DNA of 64,000 nucleotides from Roseiarcus sp963822215 (GTDB lineage Bacteria; Pseudomonadota; Alphaproteobacteria; Rhizobiales; Beijerinckiaceae). The translations under genes and the position numbers were made by a program. The stretch lies in assembly GCA_963822215.1 (NCBI GenBank), contig CAWGGX010000009.1, forward strand, positions 372,001 through 436,000, written 5' to 3'. Shown piece by piece: positions 8,348 through 16,779 of this stretch (position 1 is the stretch's first letter; every line of letters starts with the position of its first letter). The notes under the pieces were generated by a model. That model was not told the DNA's origin. It made no database searches and saw only the letters and a list, made by a program, of their open reading frames with translations.

Positions 8348-8665
8348 TCAGGGGCAGTTGGACGTCTGAGTCGTGCTGCTGTAACCGGTGTTGTCCGTCG
8401 TCTGCGTGGTGCGGGTGTTGCACGGGACGACGGGGCCGGGTGCGACCGGCGGGTTGACGACGACCGTTCGGTCCGGCCCGCTCGCCGTGCCGCCGATGAT
8501 CGCGCCCGCCGCGCCGCCAACGGCCGCGCCGACCGGCCCGCCGACGACCGCCCCGGCGACCGCGCCGCCGGCCGCTCCGGTCAAGGCCCCGTTTCCATCC
8601 GCAAACGCAAGAGACGGCAGCGCGATCGTCGCGCAAGCCAGGAGCATTCCGATTTTGTTCATCAT
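8348..8665 (-). CDS. Glycine-zipper outer-membrane/periplasmic protein
   Basis: A 105-residue protein with a signal peptide (MLLACATIALPSLAFA, cleavage after about residue 22). A glycine-zipper segment rich in GAAGGAVAGAVVGGPVG-type repeats (about residues 26-62) follows, then a Pro/Thr-rich tail with two Cys. Such proteins insert in or line the envelope. AGGA precedes the ATG at 8665; an adjacent second ATG at 8662 is equally possible. A longer frame upstream on this strand is antisense to aat and is not part of the gene. Confidence 0.8.
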   Translation of the reverse strand: MMNKIGMLLACATIALPSLAFADGNGALTGAAGGAVAGAVVGGPVGAAVGGAAGAIIGGTASGPDRTVVVNPPVAPGPVVPCNTRTTQTTDNTGYSSTTQTSNCP

Positions 8666-8839
8666 TGTGGTCCTCTCGGAAATTCGTGCCGCTACCTCAA
8701 TTGACAGCGGCGACAAATGTTCCCGCGCATCGGCCCCGGCGTGCGATGATTTTGACGATTGGGCGGTTGGCTTCGCAAGGAACGCCCTCCTCCCGCGCCT
8801 CGGCTTGACGACGCGCGACAGTCGTTTCACCATCCGCCC

Positions 8840-9541
8840 ATGAAATCCGGTCCGCGCAAATTCGAGCTGACGGCGGACGTTCTGCTCCGGGCCTATTCGA
8901 TCGGCGTCTTCCCGATGGCGGAGAGCCGGGAGGCGAGCGAACTCTTCTGGGTCGAGCCGCAGCAGCGGGGCGTCTTTCCGCTCGACGGCCTCATCGTGTC
9001 GAAGAGCCTCGCCAAGACCGTGCGCTCGGACCGGTTTCAGGTTGTCGCCGATCGCGACTTTCGCGCGGTGATGCGCGCCTGCGCCGAACGGGACTCGACC
9101 TGGATCAACGACGAAATCCTCCGGCTCTATGGCGGGCTGCACGACATCGGCCACGCGCATTCGGTTGAGGTTTACGAAGAGGGCGCGCTGGTCGGCGGAC
9201 TTTATGGGGTGAGCCTGCGCAGCGTTTTCTTCGGCGAGAGCATGTTCCACCGCGCCCGCGACGCCTCCAAGGCAGCGCTTGTGCATCTCGTCGCCCGGCT
9301 CAGGGCCGGCGGCTACCGGCTGCTCGACACCCAGTTCCTTACCGAGCATCTGGCGAGCCTCGGCGCGGTCGCCGTAACCCGCGATGATTTCCGGCTCATG
9401 CTCGCCGAGTCGCTCAGGACTTCGGCCGATTTTTGTGCGGTTCCGGCCGAGCGGGCTTTATCGGGCGCGGAGGCCTTGGGCCTCGCCCTCGGCACGGAAG
9501 TTGCGAGTAAAATGGCAGGCGACGGGTCATCCGCCGCATGA
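8840..9541 (+). CDS. aat: Leucyl/phenylalanyl-tRNA--protein transferase
   Basis: A 233-residue Aat enzyme, which moves Leu or Phe from aminoacyl-tRNA to N-terminal Arg/Lys of proteins (N-degron pathway, feeding ClpAP via ClpS). Visible family blocks are LLRAYSIGVFPMAE, FWVEPQQRGVFPLD, VYEEGALVGGLYGV, GESMFHRARDASKAAL and DTQFLTEHLASLGA. The length is normal for the alphaproteobacterial form. I start at ATG 8840 (MKSGPRKFELTADVLL) because upstream codons lack conservation. The next gene begins 15 bp downstream. Confidence 0.95.
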   Translation: MKSGPRKFELTADVLLRAYSIGVFPMAESREASELFWVEPQQRGVFPLDGLIVSKSLAKTVRSDRFQVVADRDFRAVMRACAERDSTWINDEILRLYGGLHDIGHAHSVEVYEEGALVGGLYGVSLRSVFFGESMFHRARDASKAALVHLVARLRAGGYRLLDTQFLTEHLASLGAVAVTRDDFRLMLAESLRTSADFCAVPAERALSGAEALGLALGTEVASKMAGDGSSAA

Positions 9542-9556
9542 GGAACGGGTAGAGGC

Positions 9557-10996
9557 ATGACGGGGGTTGCGGCGTTCGACGAGATGGGGCGTGCAGGCGA
9601 GCCGGTGCGTGCGCTGTACGGCAAGGTGGCGCGATGGCTTGATGAGTCTCCGGTCGACCTGCTGGCCTCGCGCCGCGCCCAGGCCGAATATATGTTCCGT
9701 CGCATCGGCATCACCTTCGGCGTTTACGGCGACAAGGACGCCGCCGAGCGGTTGATCCCGTTCGACATCGTGCCCCGGCTCATCTCCCGCGCCGAATGGC
9801 GGAAGCTCGAGGCGGGCCTCACCCAACGGGTCAAGGCGCTGAACCTGTTCCTCAAGGACGTGTACGGCGAGCGCAAGGCTCTCAAGGAAGGGATCGTCCC
9901 GCCGGAACTGGTCCTTCGCAACGCGTACTACCGGCCGGAGATGATCGGCCACAGCGCGCCGCACGACATCTGGGTCCATATCGCCGGCATCGACATCGTC
10001 CGCGTCGACGACGAGTCGTTTTACGTCCTCGAGGACAACGCGCGCACGCCCTCCGGCGTCTCCTACATGCTGGAGAACCGGGAAGTGACGATGCGTCTGC
10101 TGCCGGACCTGTTCGCCCGCCACAAAGTCGCGCCGGTCGATGATTATCCGGACGAACTGCTCGCCTGCCTGCGCTCGGTCGCGCCGCGCGACGATCGCGC
10201 CGACGCGACGATCGTCATCCTGACGCCCGGCCTCTATAATTCCGCCTATTACGAGCACTCGTTCCTCGCCGACAAGCTCGGGGTCGAGTTGGTCGAGGGC
10301 CGCGACCTGTTCGTCGAGGACGATCAGGTGTTTATGCGCACAACGCTCGGGCCCCGCCGGGTCGACGTCATCTACCGCCGGGTCGACGACGATTTCCTCG
10401 ACCCTCTGGTGTTCAATCCGGACTCCGTGCTCGGCGTCCCGGGCCTGGTGGGCGCCTATTTGGCGGGCAATGTGACGATTGCGAATGCAATCGGCACCGG
10501 CGTCGCCGACGACAAGGCGATCTACACCTACGTCCCCGACCTGATCCGTTTCTACATGTCCGAAGAGCCTTTGCTGAAGAACGTGCCGACCTACCGCTGT
10601 CGTGAGCCCGACGGATACAAATACGTGATCGAACGGCTCGACCAGCTGGTGGTGAAGGAGGTCAACGGTTCCGGTGGATACGGCATGCTGGTCGGCCCGC
10701 ACGCGACCGCCAGCCAGCGCGAGCAGTTCGCCGCCAAGATCAAGGCCGATCCCGCCAATTACATCGCCCAGCCGACGCTGGCGCTCTCGACCTGCCCGTC
10801 CTCGTTCGACGCCGGCGTCTCGCCACGCCACGTCGATCTGAGGCCGTTCATCCTGTCGGGCGCGGACGCCGTGCGCATCGTCCCGGGGGGACTGACGCGG
10901 GTGGCGCTGAAGGAGGGGTCGCTGGTGGTCAATTCGAGCCAGGGCGGCGGCACCAAGGACACTTGGATCGTCGACGACATCGAGGACGAGGCCTGA
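9557..10996 (+). CDS. Circularly permuted ATP-grasp type 2 protein
   Basis: A 479-residue protein of the CP-ATPgrasp_2 (DUF404/DUF407) type. It contains DVYGERKALKEGIVPPELV, HIAGIDIVRVDDESFYVLED with NARTPSGVSYMLENR, NAIGTGVADDKAIY, VVKEVNGSGGYGMLVG and SSQGGGTKDTWIV. The family is predicted to form peptide or amide bonds using ATP. It is the first gene of a three-gene operon with an alpha-E protein and a transglutaminase-like protein, an arrangement widely conserved in bacteria and proposed to make a modified peptide. AGAGG precedes the ATG. Confidence 0.9.
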   Translation: MTGVAAFDEMGRAGEPVRALYGKVARWLDESPVDLLASRRAQAEYMFRRIGITFGVYGDKDAAERLIPFDIVPRLISRAEWRKLEAGLTQRVKALNLFLKDVYGERKALKEGIVPPELVLRNAYYRPEMIGHSAPHDIWVHIAGIDIVRVDDESFYVLEDNARTPSGVSYMLENREVTMRLLPDLFARHKVAPVDDYPDELLACLRSVAPRDDRADATIVILTPGLYNSAYYEHSFLADKLGVELVEGRDLFVEDDQVFMRTTLGPRRVDVIYRRVDDDFLDPLVFNPDSVLGVPGLVGAYLAGNVTIANAIGTGVADDKAIYTYVPDLIRFYMSEEPLLKNVPTYRCREPDGYKYVIERLDQLVVKEVNGSGGYGMLVGPHATASQREQFAAKIKADPANYIAQPTLALSTCPSSFDAGVSPRHVDLRPFILSGADAVRIVPGGLTRVALKEGSLVVNSSQGGGTKDTWIVDDIEDEA

Positions 10997-11001
10997 CGCT
11001 G

Positions 11002-11961
11002 ATGCTCGCCCGCACCGCCGACAACCTGTTCTGGCTCGCCCGCTCGATGGAGCGCGCCGATTACATCGCCCGCACCATCGAGGCGACGCTGAGGCTCGAA
11101 TATCTGCCCAAGACCGAGGGCGAGCAGACCGGCGAGTGGGAAGGCGCGCTCAACGCCGCCGGCGCCTACGACAGCTTCATCGCCGAGCGCGGCGAACTCG
11201 ACGAGGAAAGGGCGGTCGAATACCTCACCTTCGACCGGACCAACCCTTCATCGATCTGCAATTGCCTGGAGAACGCGCGGACGTCCGGACGGGCGGTGCG
11301 CACGGCGCTCACCGCCGAGACCTGGACGGCGATCAACGACGCCTGGCTCGAGCTCAAGCGCTTCGAGGCGAGCCACCGCTTCTCCCAGCCGATGGATCGT
11401 CTCGCCCTCACCAGGTTCCTCGACTACGTCAAGAAGGCGTCGCTCGACTTCGACGGCTCCTGCTATCGCACGATGTTGCGCAACGACGCTTACTGGTTCA
11501 ACCGGCTGGGCATCTTCATCGAGCGCGCCGACAACACCGCCCGCCTGCTCGACGTCAAATATCACCTGCTGCTGCCCTCGAGCGAGCCGGTCGGCGGCAC
11601 GCTCGACTATTTCCAGTGGGTCGCCATTCTGCGGGCGGTGTCGGCCGCCACCGCCTATCACTGGGTCTATCGCGACCGGGTGAAGCCCTGGCTGATCGCC
11701 GATCTCCTGATTCTGAAGCGGTCGATGCCGCGCTCACTCATTTCCTGCTATGAGAGCATCGATCGCGCGCTCGACAGTCTGGCGCGCGACGACGGACGCA
11801 GCGGCGTCGCGCAACGTCAAGCGCGGGCGATGCACGCCAAGCTGGAACGCGCGAGCATGACCCAGATCTTCCAGGGCGGCCTGCACGAGTTCATCACGGC
11901 GTTCATCGAGGACAACGCCGGGCTGTCGAGCACGATCTCCGAGCAGTATCTCTTCACCTGA
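11002..11961 (+). CDS. Alpha-E domain protein
   Basis: A 319-residue, mostly helical protein. It starts MLARTADNLFWLARSMERAD, the conserved opening of the alpha-E family, and carries YWFNRLGIFIERADN in the middle and MPRSLISCYESIDRAL near the end. The role is unknown, but it is nearly always encoded between a circularly permuted ATP-grasp and a transglutaminase. The ATG at 11002 lies 5 bp after the upstream stop; earlier in-frame codons overlap the ATP-grasp gene and are not conserved. Confidence 0.9.
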   Translation: MLARTADNLFWLARSMERADYIARTIEATLRLEYLPKTEGEQTGEWEGALNAAGAYDSFIAERGELDEERAVEYLTFDRTNPSSICNCLENARTSGRAVRTALTAETWTAINDAWLELKRFEASHRFSQPMDRLALTRFLDYVKKASLDFDGSCYRTMLRNDAYWFNRLGIFIERADNTARLLDVKYHLLLPSSEPVGGTLDYFQWVAILRAVSAATAYHWVYRDRVKPWLIADLLILKRSMPRSLISCYESIDRALDSLARDDGRSGVAQRQARAMHAKLERASMTQIFQGGLHEFITAFIEDNAGLSSTISEQYLFT

Positions 11962-11973
11962 GCGGGCGCGCCG

Positions 11974-12795
11974 ATGCGGATCCGGATATTGCACGAGATA
12001 ACTCATCGATTCGCGCCGCCGGCCCGGATGCTGATCCAGACCCTGCGGCTCACGCCGAGCGGCTTCGACAGCCAGTACGTGCTCGGCTGGCGCATCGCGC
12101 TCGACATCGACAGCGCGCTGAGGTCCTCCGAGGACGCGCACGGCAACATGGTCAGCACGTTCTCGCACCACGGGGCGCCGATCGAGCGCCTGACGGTGAC
12201 GGCGAGTGGCGAGATCGAGACCAGCGACTCCGCAGGCGTGGTGCGCGGCACGGTCGAGCGGCTGCCGGTGGAGATGTATCTGCGCGACAGTCCGCTCGCG
12301 CATGTCAACGGCGCGCTGCGCGCGTTCGCGAAGGAGGCGGCGACGGGCGCCGACGATCCGCTCGATGCGCTCCACCGCCTGATGGGCGAGCTTCACCGGG
12401 TCATGACTTTCGATCCGTTCCAGACCGACGATCCCGATTCGGCCGCGGAGGCCTTCGCGCTACAGCGGGGCCAGGCGCGCGACTTCGCCCATGTCTTCAT
12501 CGCCTGTGCGCGCTTCCTCGACGCGCCGGCGCGTTTCGTCAGCGGCTACCGCGCCGCCGAGGAGGCGGGCGGCGAACCGGGCGCGCATTGCTGGGCGGAG
12601 GCGCATGTGCCGAAGCTCGGCTGGGTGGCCTTCGACCCGACCGCCTGCATTTGCGCCGACCCCTGCTATGTCCGGGTCGCCATCGGCTTCGACGCCCGCG
12701 ACGGCGGCTTCGCCAAAACCGCCCACGGCATGGGCGACGACGCCGTCGAGACCCTGATCCGGGTCGAGCAGGCGGGGTTCCAGACGCAGGCGTGA
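11974..12795 (+). CDS. Transglutaminase-like protein lacking the catalytic cysteine
   Basis: A 273-residue protein with an N-terminal bacterial transglutaminase-like domain (LHEITHRFAPPARML) and a C-terminal transglutaminase core. In active relatives the core reads G-V-C-Q-D-F-A-H; here it reads QRGQARDFAHVF, so Ala168 takes the place of the nucleophilic Cys. The His (AHCWAEAHV, H205) and Asp (FDPTA, D221) of the triad are present. Either the enzyme is catalytically dead and acts as a binding partner, or it uses different chemistry. It is the last gene of the ATP-grasp/alpha-E operon, 12 bp after the alpha-E gene. Confidence 0.88.
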   Translation: MRIRILHEITHRFAPPARMLIQTLRLTPSGFDSQYVLGWRIALDIDSALRSSEDAHGNMVSTFSHHGAPIERLTVTASGEIETSDSAGVVRGTVERLPVEMYLRDSPLAHVNGALRAFAKEAATGADDPLDALHRLMGELHRVMTFDPFQTDDPDSAAEAFALQRGQARDFAHVFIACARFLDAPARFVSGYRAAEEAGGEPGAHCWAEAHVPKLGWVAFDPTACICADPCYVRVAIGFDARDGGFAKTAHGMGDDAVETLIRVEQAGFQTQA

Positions 12796-13045
12796 GGGGC
12801 GACGCCATTCTCGATTCGGTTTTGAGCCTTTTCAAGAGGTTGCGGCGCCATTTTCGATTCGCCCGGGCCGGGCGGCGAGGGAGCTGCAACAATTTTACTG
12901 TATATAGCAGTGATTTGTGCCGTATTGACACCGCTTGGGCAGCTGCCGTTGTTCATCCATTTCGTCAAGGCGAGCGGACTTTTTGGCGCCTTGGTCGCCG
13001 ACTGTCCGCTGCGCGACCGGAGTCCGAACGCGCCCGACTGCGGGG
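12796..13045. other. Intergenic sequence with partial copy of a dispersed repeat
   Basis: No gene is supported. Bases 12815-12865 contain CCTTTTCAAGAGGTTGCGGC followed by GCCATTTTCGATTCGC. This is a weaker copy of the short repeat better seen at 34246-34303 and 61379-61433. A small AT-rich patch (12890-12925) follows. Confidence 0.4.
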
Positions 13046-13172
13046 TTTCCGTTTCCTTCAGATCCCTTCCAAAAGCTTCAATTTCTTTCCGCGGGGGCTT
13101 CCAAAAATTTCCATTCATTTTCAAAAGTTGCAAAAAATTTCCGCGAATCGGGACTTATCAATGGGTTACGGG
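13046..13172 (-). repeat. Dispersed 3' element, copy A
   Basis: About 125 bp, read on the minus strand as a stop codon TAA followed by CCCATTGATAAGTC, GCGGAAATTTTTTGCAAC, further TTTTGGAA/GGAAA blocks and CCCCCGCGGAAAGAAATTG. Copies B (19803-19934) and C (34383-34505) align along the whole length. Single-base length differences between copies change the reading frame, so conservation is at the DNA or RNA level, not protein. All three copies lie immediately downstream of the stop codon of members of one gene family. Confidence 0.8.
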
Positions 13173-13180
13173 CGAACGAG

Positions 13181-14908
13181 GTAACCGGGGCAGATTCCGG
13201 GGCGGGCCGGTTCAGGCGGGAGCTGGGCGGACGAGGGTCGCGAGGTGGGGGACGGCGGGTCCGGGTATTCCGAGGCGGGCGCCGAGATAGTCGAAGAAGG
13301 GAATTTTGAGTTTCTTGCAGGTCTTGGCGAGGCCGAGCATGGCGTCGCGGGCCTGACGGCCTTTTTCGCTGACGGTTCCGCCGGAGATTTTGCGCTTGGT
13401 GACGAAGGCGCGAATGTCGTTTTCGGAGGCGTTGGTGTTGAGCGGGATGTCCGGGCGCTCGAGCACCCGCAAGAGTTCGTCCTTGCGTCTGAGCAGGCGT
13501 CTCAACAGACGGTCGAGGGTGGCGTAGCCGGTTCGGCGCTTGAAGATGCGGTCGAAGCGGGCGCTCAGCTCCGCGGCTCGCCTGGGGTCCGGGGTGAGCT
13601 TATAGTCTTTGAGCTGGCGATAGAGCCACCAGACCGTCCGCCTGGCGACTTCGATGGCGTTGCGCTGCCTGTCGTTGGCGGGGACGAGCTTGTGGATGAG
13701 CCGCTCGGCGTGGACCCAACAGAGCGCATGCTCGCCGACGCGGAACTGGCCGGCGTCGTCGGACACGATCACCGCGCCGCCGAGCAGGCCTTCGGCTTCG
13801 ATTGCGCCCCAAAGCGCCGCTTCGCTGGCCACCCGCACCGGATCGGGCGCGATCCTGAGATCGACCAGGCCGAGCGCGCGCAAGTGGCGCGTCCATTCCT
13901 CGTGCGAGCAAAAATCCTGCAGGGCATGGCCGGCGAGCCGGTCGATGACGGTCTGCGGCAGGTTGCCGGCGCGCATGTAGGCGACAGCCGCGGAGTTGAC
14001 CACATAGCGCGCCGCCCCGCCGAGCAGACGGACCAGGAAAGCCAGGCGCGATTTGCCTGGGCCGGTGCGGAAGGCTGCGAACCGGTCGGAGCCGATGTGG
14101 GTGGTGAAGCAGCCCTTGCCGGCGTGGCGCGCCCCGGTGTCGTCGACGGTGACGAATGGCGCGCCGACGAGCCCCGCCCGCAGCACGGCCTCGTCCTCGG
14201 CGCGGAACCGGTCCAGTCTGGCGGTCAGAAGCCGAACCACCTGCCGCTTGGAGATGGCCAGGCCAAGCCCAGCCAGGAGCTCCACGATCCGTTCGCACGG
14301 CATCTGGCCTTGAAAATGCAGCATCAGCACGAAGCGATGCAGATGGGGGCCGCAACCGCCGACGTTGCCTGCATCGAGCGGCGCGGTCAGCATGTCGCCG
14401 CCCGGCGTCAGCCAGCGCTCGCGCCGATAAAGAGTCGCCTCGGCTTTCAGCGTCAGGTCTTGAACGATGATCTCCTCGTAGCCCTTGTGGCGCGAGCCCG
14501 CCGGGGCTTCAACCGTCAGCGTCACCGTCCGGTCGATCGAAAGACGGGAGACGCCCGGGCCGCGCCGCCGTTTCGACGCGCTCGTCTCGTCCTCCGCCAG
14601 GCCCTCAGGCCGCTCCGTCGCCTCCTCCATTCCCGACGGCTTGAGCGGCGGACGCGGCGGCAAATGCTTCAGCCGCGCGATCTCGTCCTTCAACGCCTGG
14701 CTCTCGACCCGCTGCAGCGCAAGGGCTGCGCTCAGCTTCTCGTTCTCCGCCCGCAAACGCCCCACCTCCGCAATCAAATTGCGAACCAGACCGATCAACT
14801 CGGTCGGCGTCATGCGTTCAAGCGAATCAAGCGGCTCAGGCGACATCCCAGGCTTGAATCAAGCCTGCGTTAACGATCCCTTTCCGCCCCGAAATCTGCC
14901 CCGATTAC
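13181..14908 (-). mobile_element. IS66-family insertion sequence (single-gene, ISBst12-like)
   Basis: Terminal inverted repeats match at 23 of 25 bases: 13181-13205 against the complement of 14884-14908 (GTAAYCGGGGCAGATTYCGG...). The element is flanked by a perfect 8-bp target duplication CGAACGAG at 13173-13180 and 14909-14916, the size expected for IS66. Length is 1728 bp with one transposase gene and no accessory tnpA/tnpB. It sits inside the 3' end of a small minus-strand gene (cassette A). Confidence 0.93.
13212..14846 (-). CDS. IS66-family transposase
   Basis: A 544-residue transposase. An N-terminal coiled coil (LIAEVGRLRAENEKLSAALA) leads into an Arg/Pro-rich linker and the DDE domain. 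Candidate acidic residues lie in FVTVDDTGARHAGKG and VIVSDDAGQFRVG; the conserved Glu is in NTNASENDIRAFVTKRKISG. CWVHAERLIHKL is the IS66 helical insertion motif. The frame is intact and fills the element between its inverted repeats, so the copy is potentially active. A long opposite-strand frame (13245-14873) is a GC artefact. Confidence 0.93.
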   Translation of the reverse strand: MSPEPLDSLERMTPTELIGLVRNLIAEVGRLRAENEKLSAALALQRVESQALKDEIARLKHLPPRPPLKPSGMEEATERPEGLAEDETSASKRRRGPGVSRLSIDRTVTLTVEAPAGSRHKGYEEIIVQDLTLKAEATLYRRERWLTPGGDMLTAPLDAGNVGGCGPHLHRFVLMLHFQGQMPCERIVELLAGLGLAISKRQVVRLLTARLDRFRAEDEAVLRAGLVGAPFVTVDDTGARHAGKGCFTTHIGSDRFAAFRTGPGKSRLAFLVRLLGGAARYVVNSAAVAYMRAGNLPQTVIDRLAGHALQDFCSHEEWTRHLRALGLVDLRIAPDPVRVASEAALWGAIEAEGLLGGAVIVSDDAGQFRVGEHALCWVHAERLIHKLVPANDRQRNAIEVARRTVWWLYRQLKDYKLTPDPRRAAELSARFDRIFKRRTGYATLDRLLRRLLRRKDELLRVLERPDIPLNTNASENDIRAFVTKRKISGGTVSEKGRQARDAMLGLAKTCKKLKIPFFDYLGARLGIPGPAVPHLATLVRPAPA

Positions 14909-15048
14909 CGAACGAGGCGGAAAAGAACTTCTTGAGCGCGCCGATCGCCGGAGGCGGCCCCGACGGGCGCCGCGCCGCGGCGCGCCCATGTCCGCGCCGC
15001 CTCGGCTGAATTCGTGTCCGCCGCCGTCAGCGGCCTCGCCTCGTTCAT
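14909..15048 (-). pseudogene. Cassette A gene: shortened HTH-family member interrupted by IS66
   Basis: On the minus strand an ATG at 15048 starts MNEARPLTAADTNSAEAART. The bases around it (GCGAGAACGAAATGAACGAG) align with the start of the intact HTH gene at 35324 (GCGAGGACGGGATGGACGAG). Removing the IS and one target duplicate restores a 48-codon frame ending at a TAA at 13166-13168, directly before the conserved 3' element. Compared with the intact member about 200 codons are missing from the middle, including the HTH. The IS splits what remains, so it is non-functional. Confidence 0.6.
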
Positions 15049-15084
15049 TTCGTTCTCGCTTCGCCGCGCCCCTTGCGGCCTGAT

Positions 15085-15509
15085 CGCCCGATGAGAGTCA
15101 ACATAGCATAGACTTCCTGATTCCAGAAGAATTTGTCGCAAAAGCCAGAAAACAATAAAGCGATCAGCGCGTTACCGTGCGCGCGCTCAAGGGATCGGAT
15201 GGAGAGGGCGCTGGCGCAACGGAGCGGGCAGCGGCGGGGTGTTGCCGGCGCGCTTTGAAACGCCAAGGCGAAGCCCGCCGCCAAAGCGCTTGCGGCCGTC
15301 GCCGCGTTCCTTAAGAGGCCTGACCAAGAATGCGGAGCCGTTGACCCGCCTGCAACCTGGCGGGCGATCCTGTCGCGTGGCCTTCCAGGCGTTCCTCAAC
15401 GGCCGCATGGCTCCCATGCGCCGCCCCGCCTCAGGCCCAGTTGATTGAACCAAAACGCGAAAAATCGCAGACCGCCAAAACGTCAGGTCGGCCAATTGCC
15501 GTTCTTAGG
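15085..15509. other. Promoter-like segment and gene-poor spacer
   Basis: Bases 15091-15138 align over 48 positions, without gaps, with 21771-21818 and more loosely with 35363-35410. This is the conserved 5' segment of the cassette family; it has a TATGCTATGTT-like block on the minus strand and is probably the promoter. From 15140 to 15509 only chance overlapping frames are seen; I find no gene there. Confidence 0.5.
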
Positions 15510-16415
15510 TTAAGTGTCATCGAATCCCGATCTTCCGCGTTTACGAAGACCACCTCCCGCATATTCTGTATCAATCCAAATGTTTCCGTTGTCGAAAACG
15601 CCCGTCGGTTCGCCGAACAACGTGGAGTGTTTGTGAATATCCTTGATGTCTTCGATGTTTATATCCACCGTCAGCAATCCAGCCTTCACCAACTGTTTAA
15701 CAAGCGGAAGAAATATCTCAACCATTTCTGCTTGTAACGTGCGGTACTCGTCCATCAACTCGTCTTCCAGCATTTCCTCGTCAGATTTTATGCACGCGTT
15801 GATAAACCGCATTCGCACCAGCTTCTCGGCAACTTCGGTGGCAACTTGCACACGTGTTTCTGGAATCAGACGCGCGGCTTTGACCGGAGAGGTATTGTTT
15901 TTCGGCGCCGTCGGTTTGGTTGAAGCCCGATCCTCCTGTGGCTCCCTATCCATCTGCTCGATCAGTCGACGGATACCGCGCGCGACCTCGTTGAAGGCGT
16001 GATCCTGCGTAGCCCAATCGGAGACTGGCTTGCCATCTCTCGGAAGGGCCTGGAGCTTGCCAAATGGTGTCTTCAGCCAATCACAAGGGCGCAAGATGAT
16101 CGGAACCACCCGCGCAACACCCGCGTCGTGCCGAGCTATCGCCCGCGTCATTTCGATGTCATAACAATAATCAGAGTTCAGAAAGTCGGCGCTAACTAAT
16201 AATAAAACTATGTGCGATGTTTCAACGTGTTGATCGATTTGATCTTTCCAATCTGTACCAGGCATTATTTTGCGGTCGTGCCACCCAGAAATGACATTGT
16301 CTCGCCGCAATGCGCTGAGGTGTTTTTCCAGCTTTCCCCGCATCTTCTCATCTCTGTGAGAATAGCTGAAAAAGATTTCTATTGTTTCACCTGACTTGAT
16401 GGGCCCCACTGTCAC
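15510..16415 (-). CDS. TIR-domain protein with uncharacterised C-terminal region
   Basis: A protein of about 300 residues with an N-terminal TIR domain: IEIFFSYSHRDEKMRGKLEK (box 1), then IMPGTDWKDQIDQHVETSH, IVLLLVSADFLNSDYCYDIE and VVPIILRPCDW. The Glu after SDYCYDIE is in the position of the catalytic Glu of NADase-type TIR domains. The C-terminal half (KLVRMRFINACIKSDEEM... NGNIWIDTEYAGG) is unfamiliar and would be the sensor or effector partner. Bacterial TIR proteins commonly act in antiphage defence by depleting or cyclising NAD. The first start candidate is TTG at 16454; I prefer GTG 16415, which has GGAAG 6 nt upstream. Base composition is AT-richer than the neighbours. Confidence 0.82.
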   Translation of the reverse strand: MTVGPIKSGETIEIFFSYSHRDEKMRGKLEKHLSALRRDNVISGWHDRKIMPGTDWKDQIDQHVETSHIVLLLVSADFLNSDYCYDIEMTRAIARHDAGVARVVPIILRPCDWLKTPFGKLQALPRDGKPVSDWATQDHAFNEVARGIRRLIEQMDREPQEDRASTKPTAPKNNTSPVKAARLIPETRVQVATEVAEKLVRMRFINACIKSDEEMLEDELMDEYRTLQAEMVEIFLPLVKQLVKAGLLTVDINIEDIKDIHKHSTLFGEPTGVFDNGNIWIDTEYAGGGLRKRGRSGFDDT

Positions 16416-16730
16416 ATTCGCTTCCGACGGCGCCCCGACCCGAACGTGATGCAATTTTTACACAAGAAAAACGCCTGCATCAATTCGCAGCAACACGCAA
16501 TTTGCCAGGATCTCCGAGTTCTCGCTCTCTCAGTTTCGTTCCAAGGCGCTATCCCAAACTCTAGATTGCTTGCTGGAGGCGACCTGAACCGACTGATCGC
16601 GCCCGGCCGGCGAGAGCGAACAACGAAGAGAAGGACCAGAGGCCAATTGCGGCGACCATGCTAAAGTCCAAAGGAGATCCCCCGGCTTTGCCGGGGTGGC
16701 AGTAGCAGTTTGACGTTTCGGGGGGTCCCC

Positions 16731-16779
16731 CGGTCCGGTTCGGTCGTGAGCAGCCACTCACACGAAAGGAACCGGACCG
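16731..16779 (+). promoter_or_regulatory. Leader hairpin covering the transposase ribosome-binding site
   Basis: CGGTCCGGTTC at 16731-16741 is the perfect complement of GAACCGGACCG at 16769-16779, which ends one base before the ATG and overlaps the AAAGGA ribosome site. IS200 elements are known to repress translation by such an RNA stem, so this is the likely function. Confidence 0.75.

Noticed and set aside
13046..13172. Treating the dispersed 3' element as coding for a conserved peptide (NGNFWKPPRKEIEAFG in copy A, similar in copy B)
   Set aside because: Copy C has one extra base inside the block, so the frame is not conserved. The similarity is at the nucleotide level.
13245..14873. A 542-codon plus-strand frame opposite the IS66 transposase
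   Set aside because: It is antisense to a clear transposase between inverted repeats. The composition is that of a GC-rich shadow frame, with no recognisable motif.
15187..15495. Possible small gene between cassette A and the TIR gene
   Set aside because: Competing frames on both strands, no ribosome site and no motif. It could not be supported.
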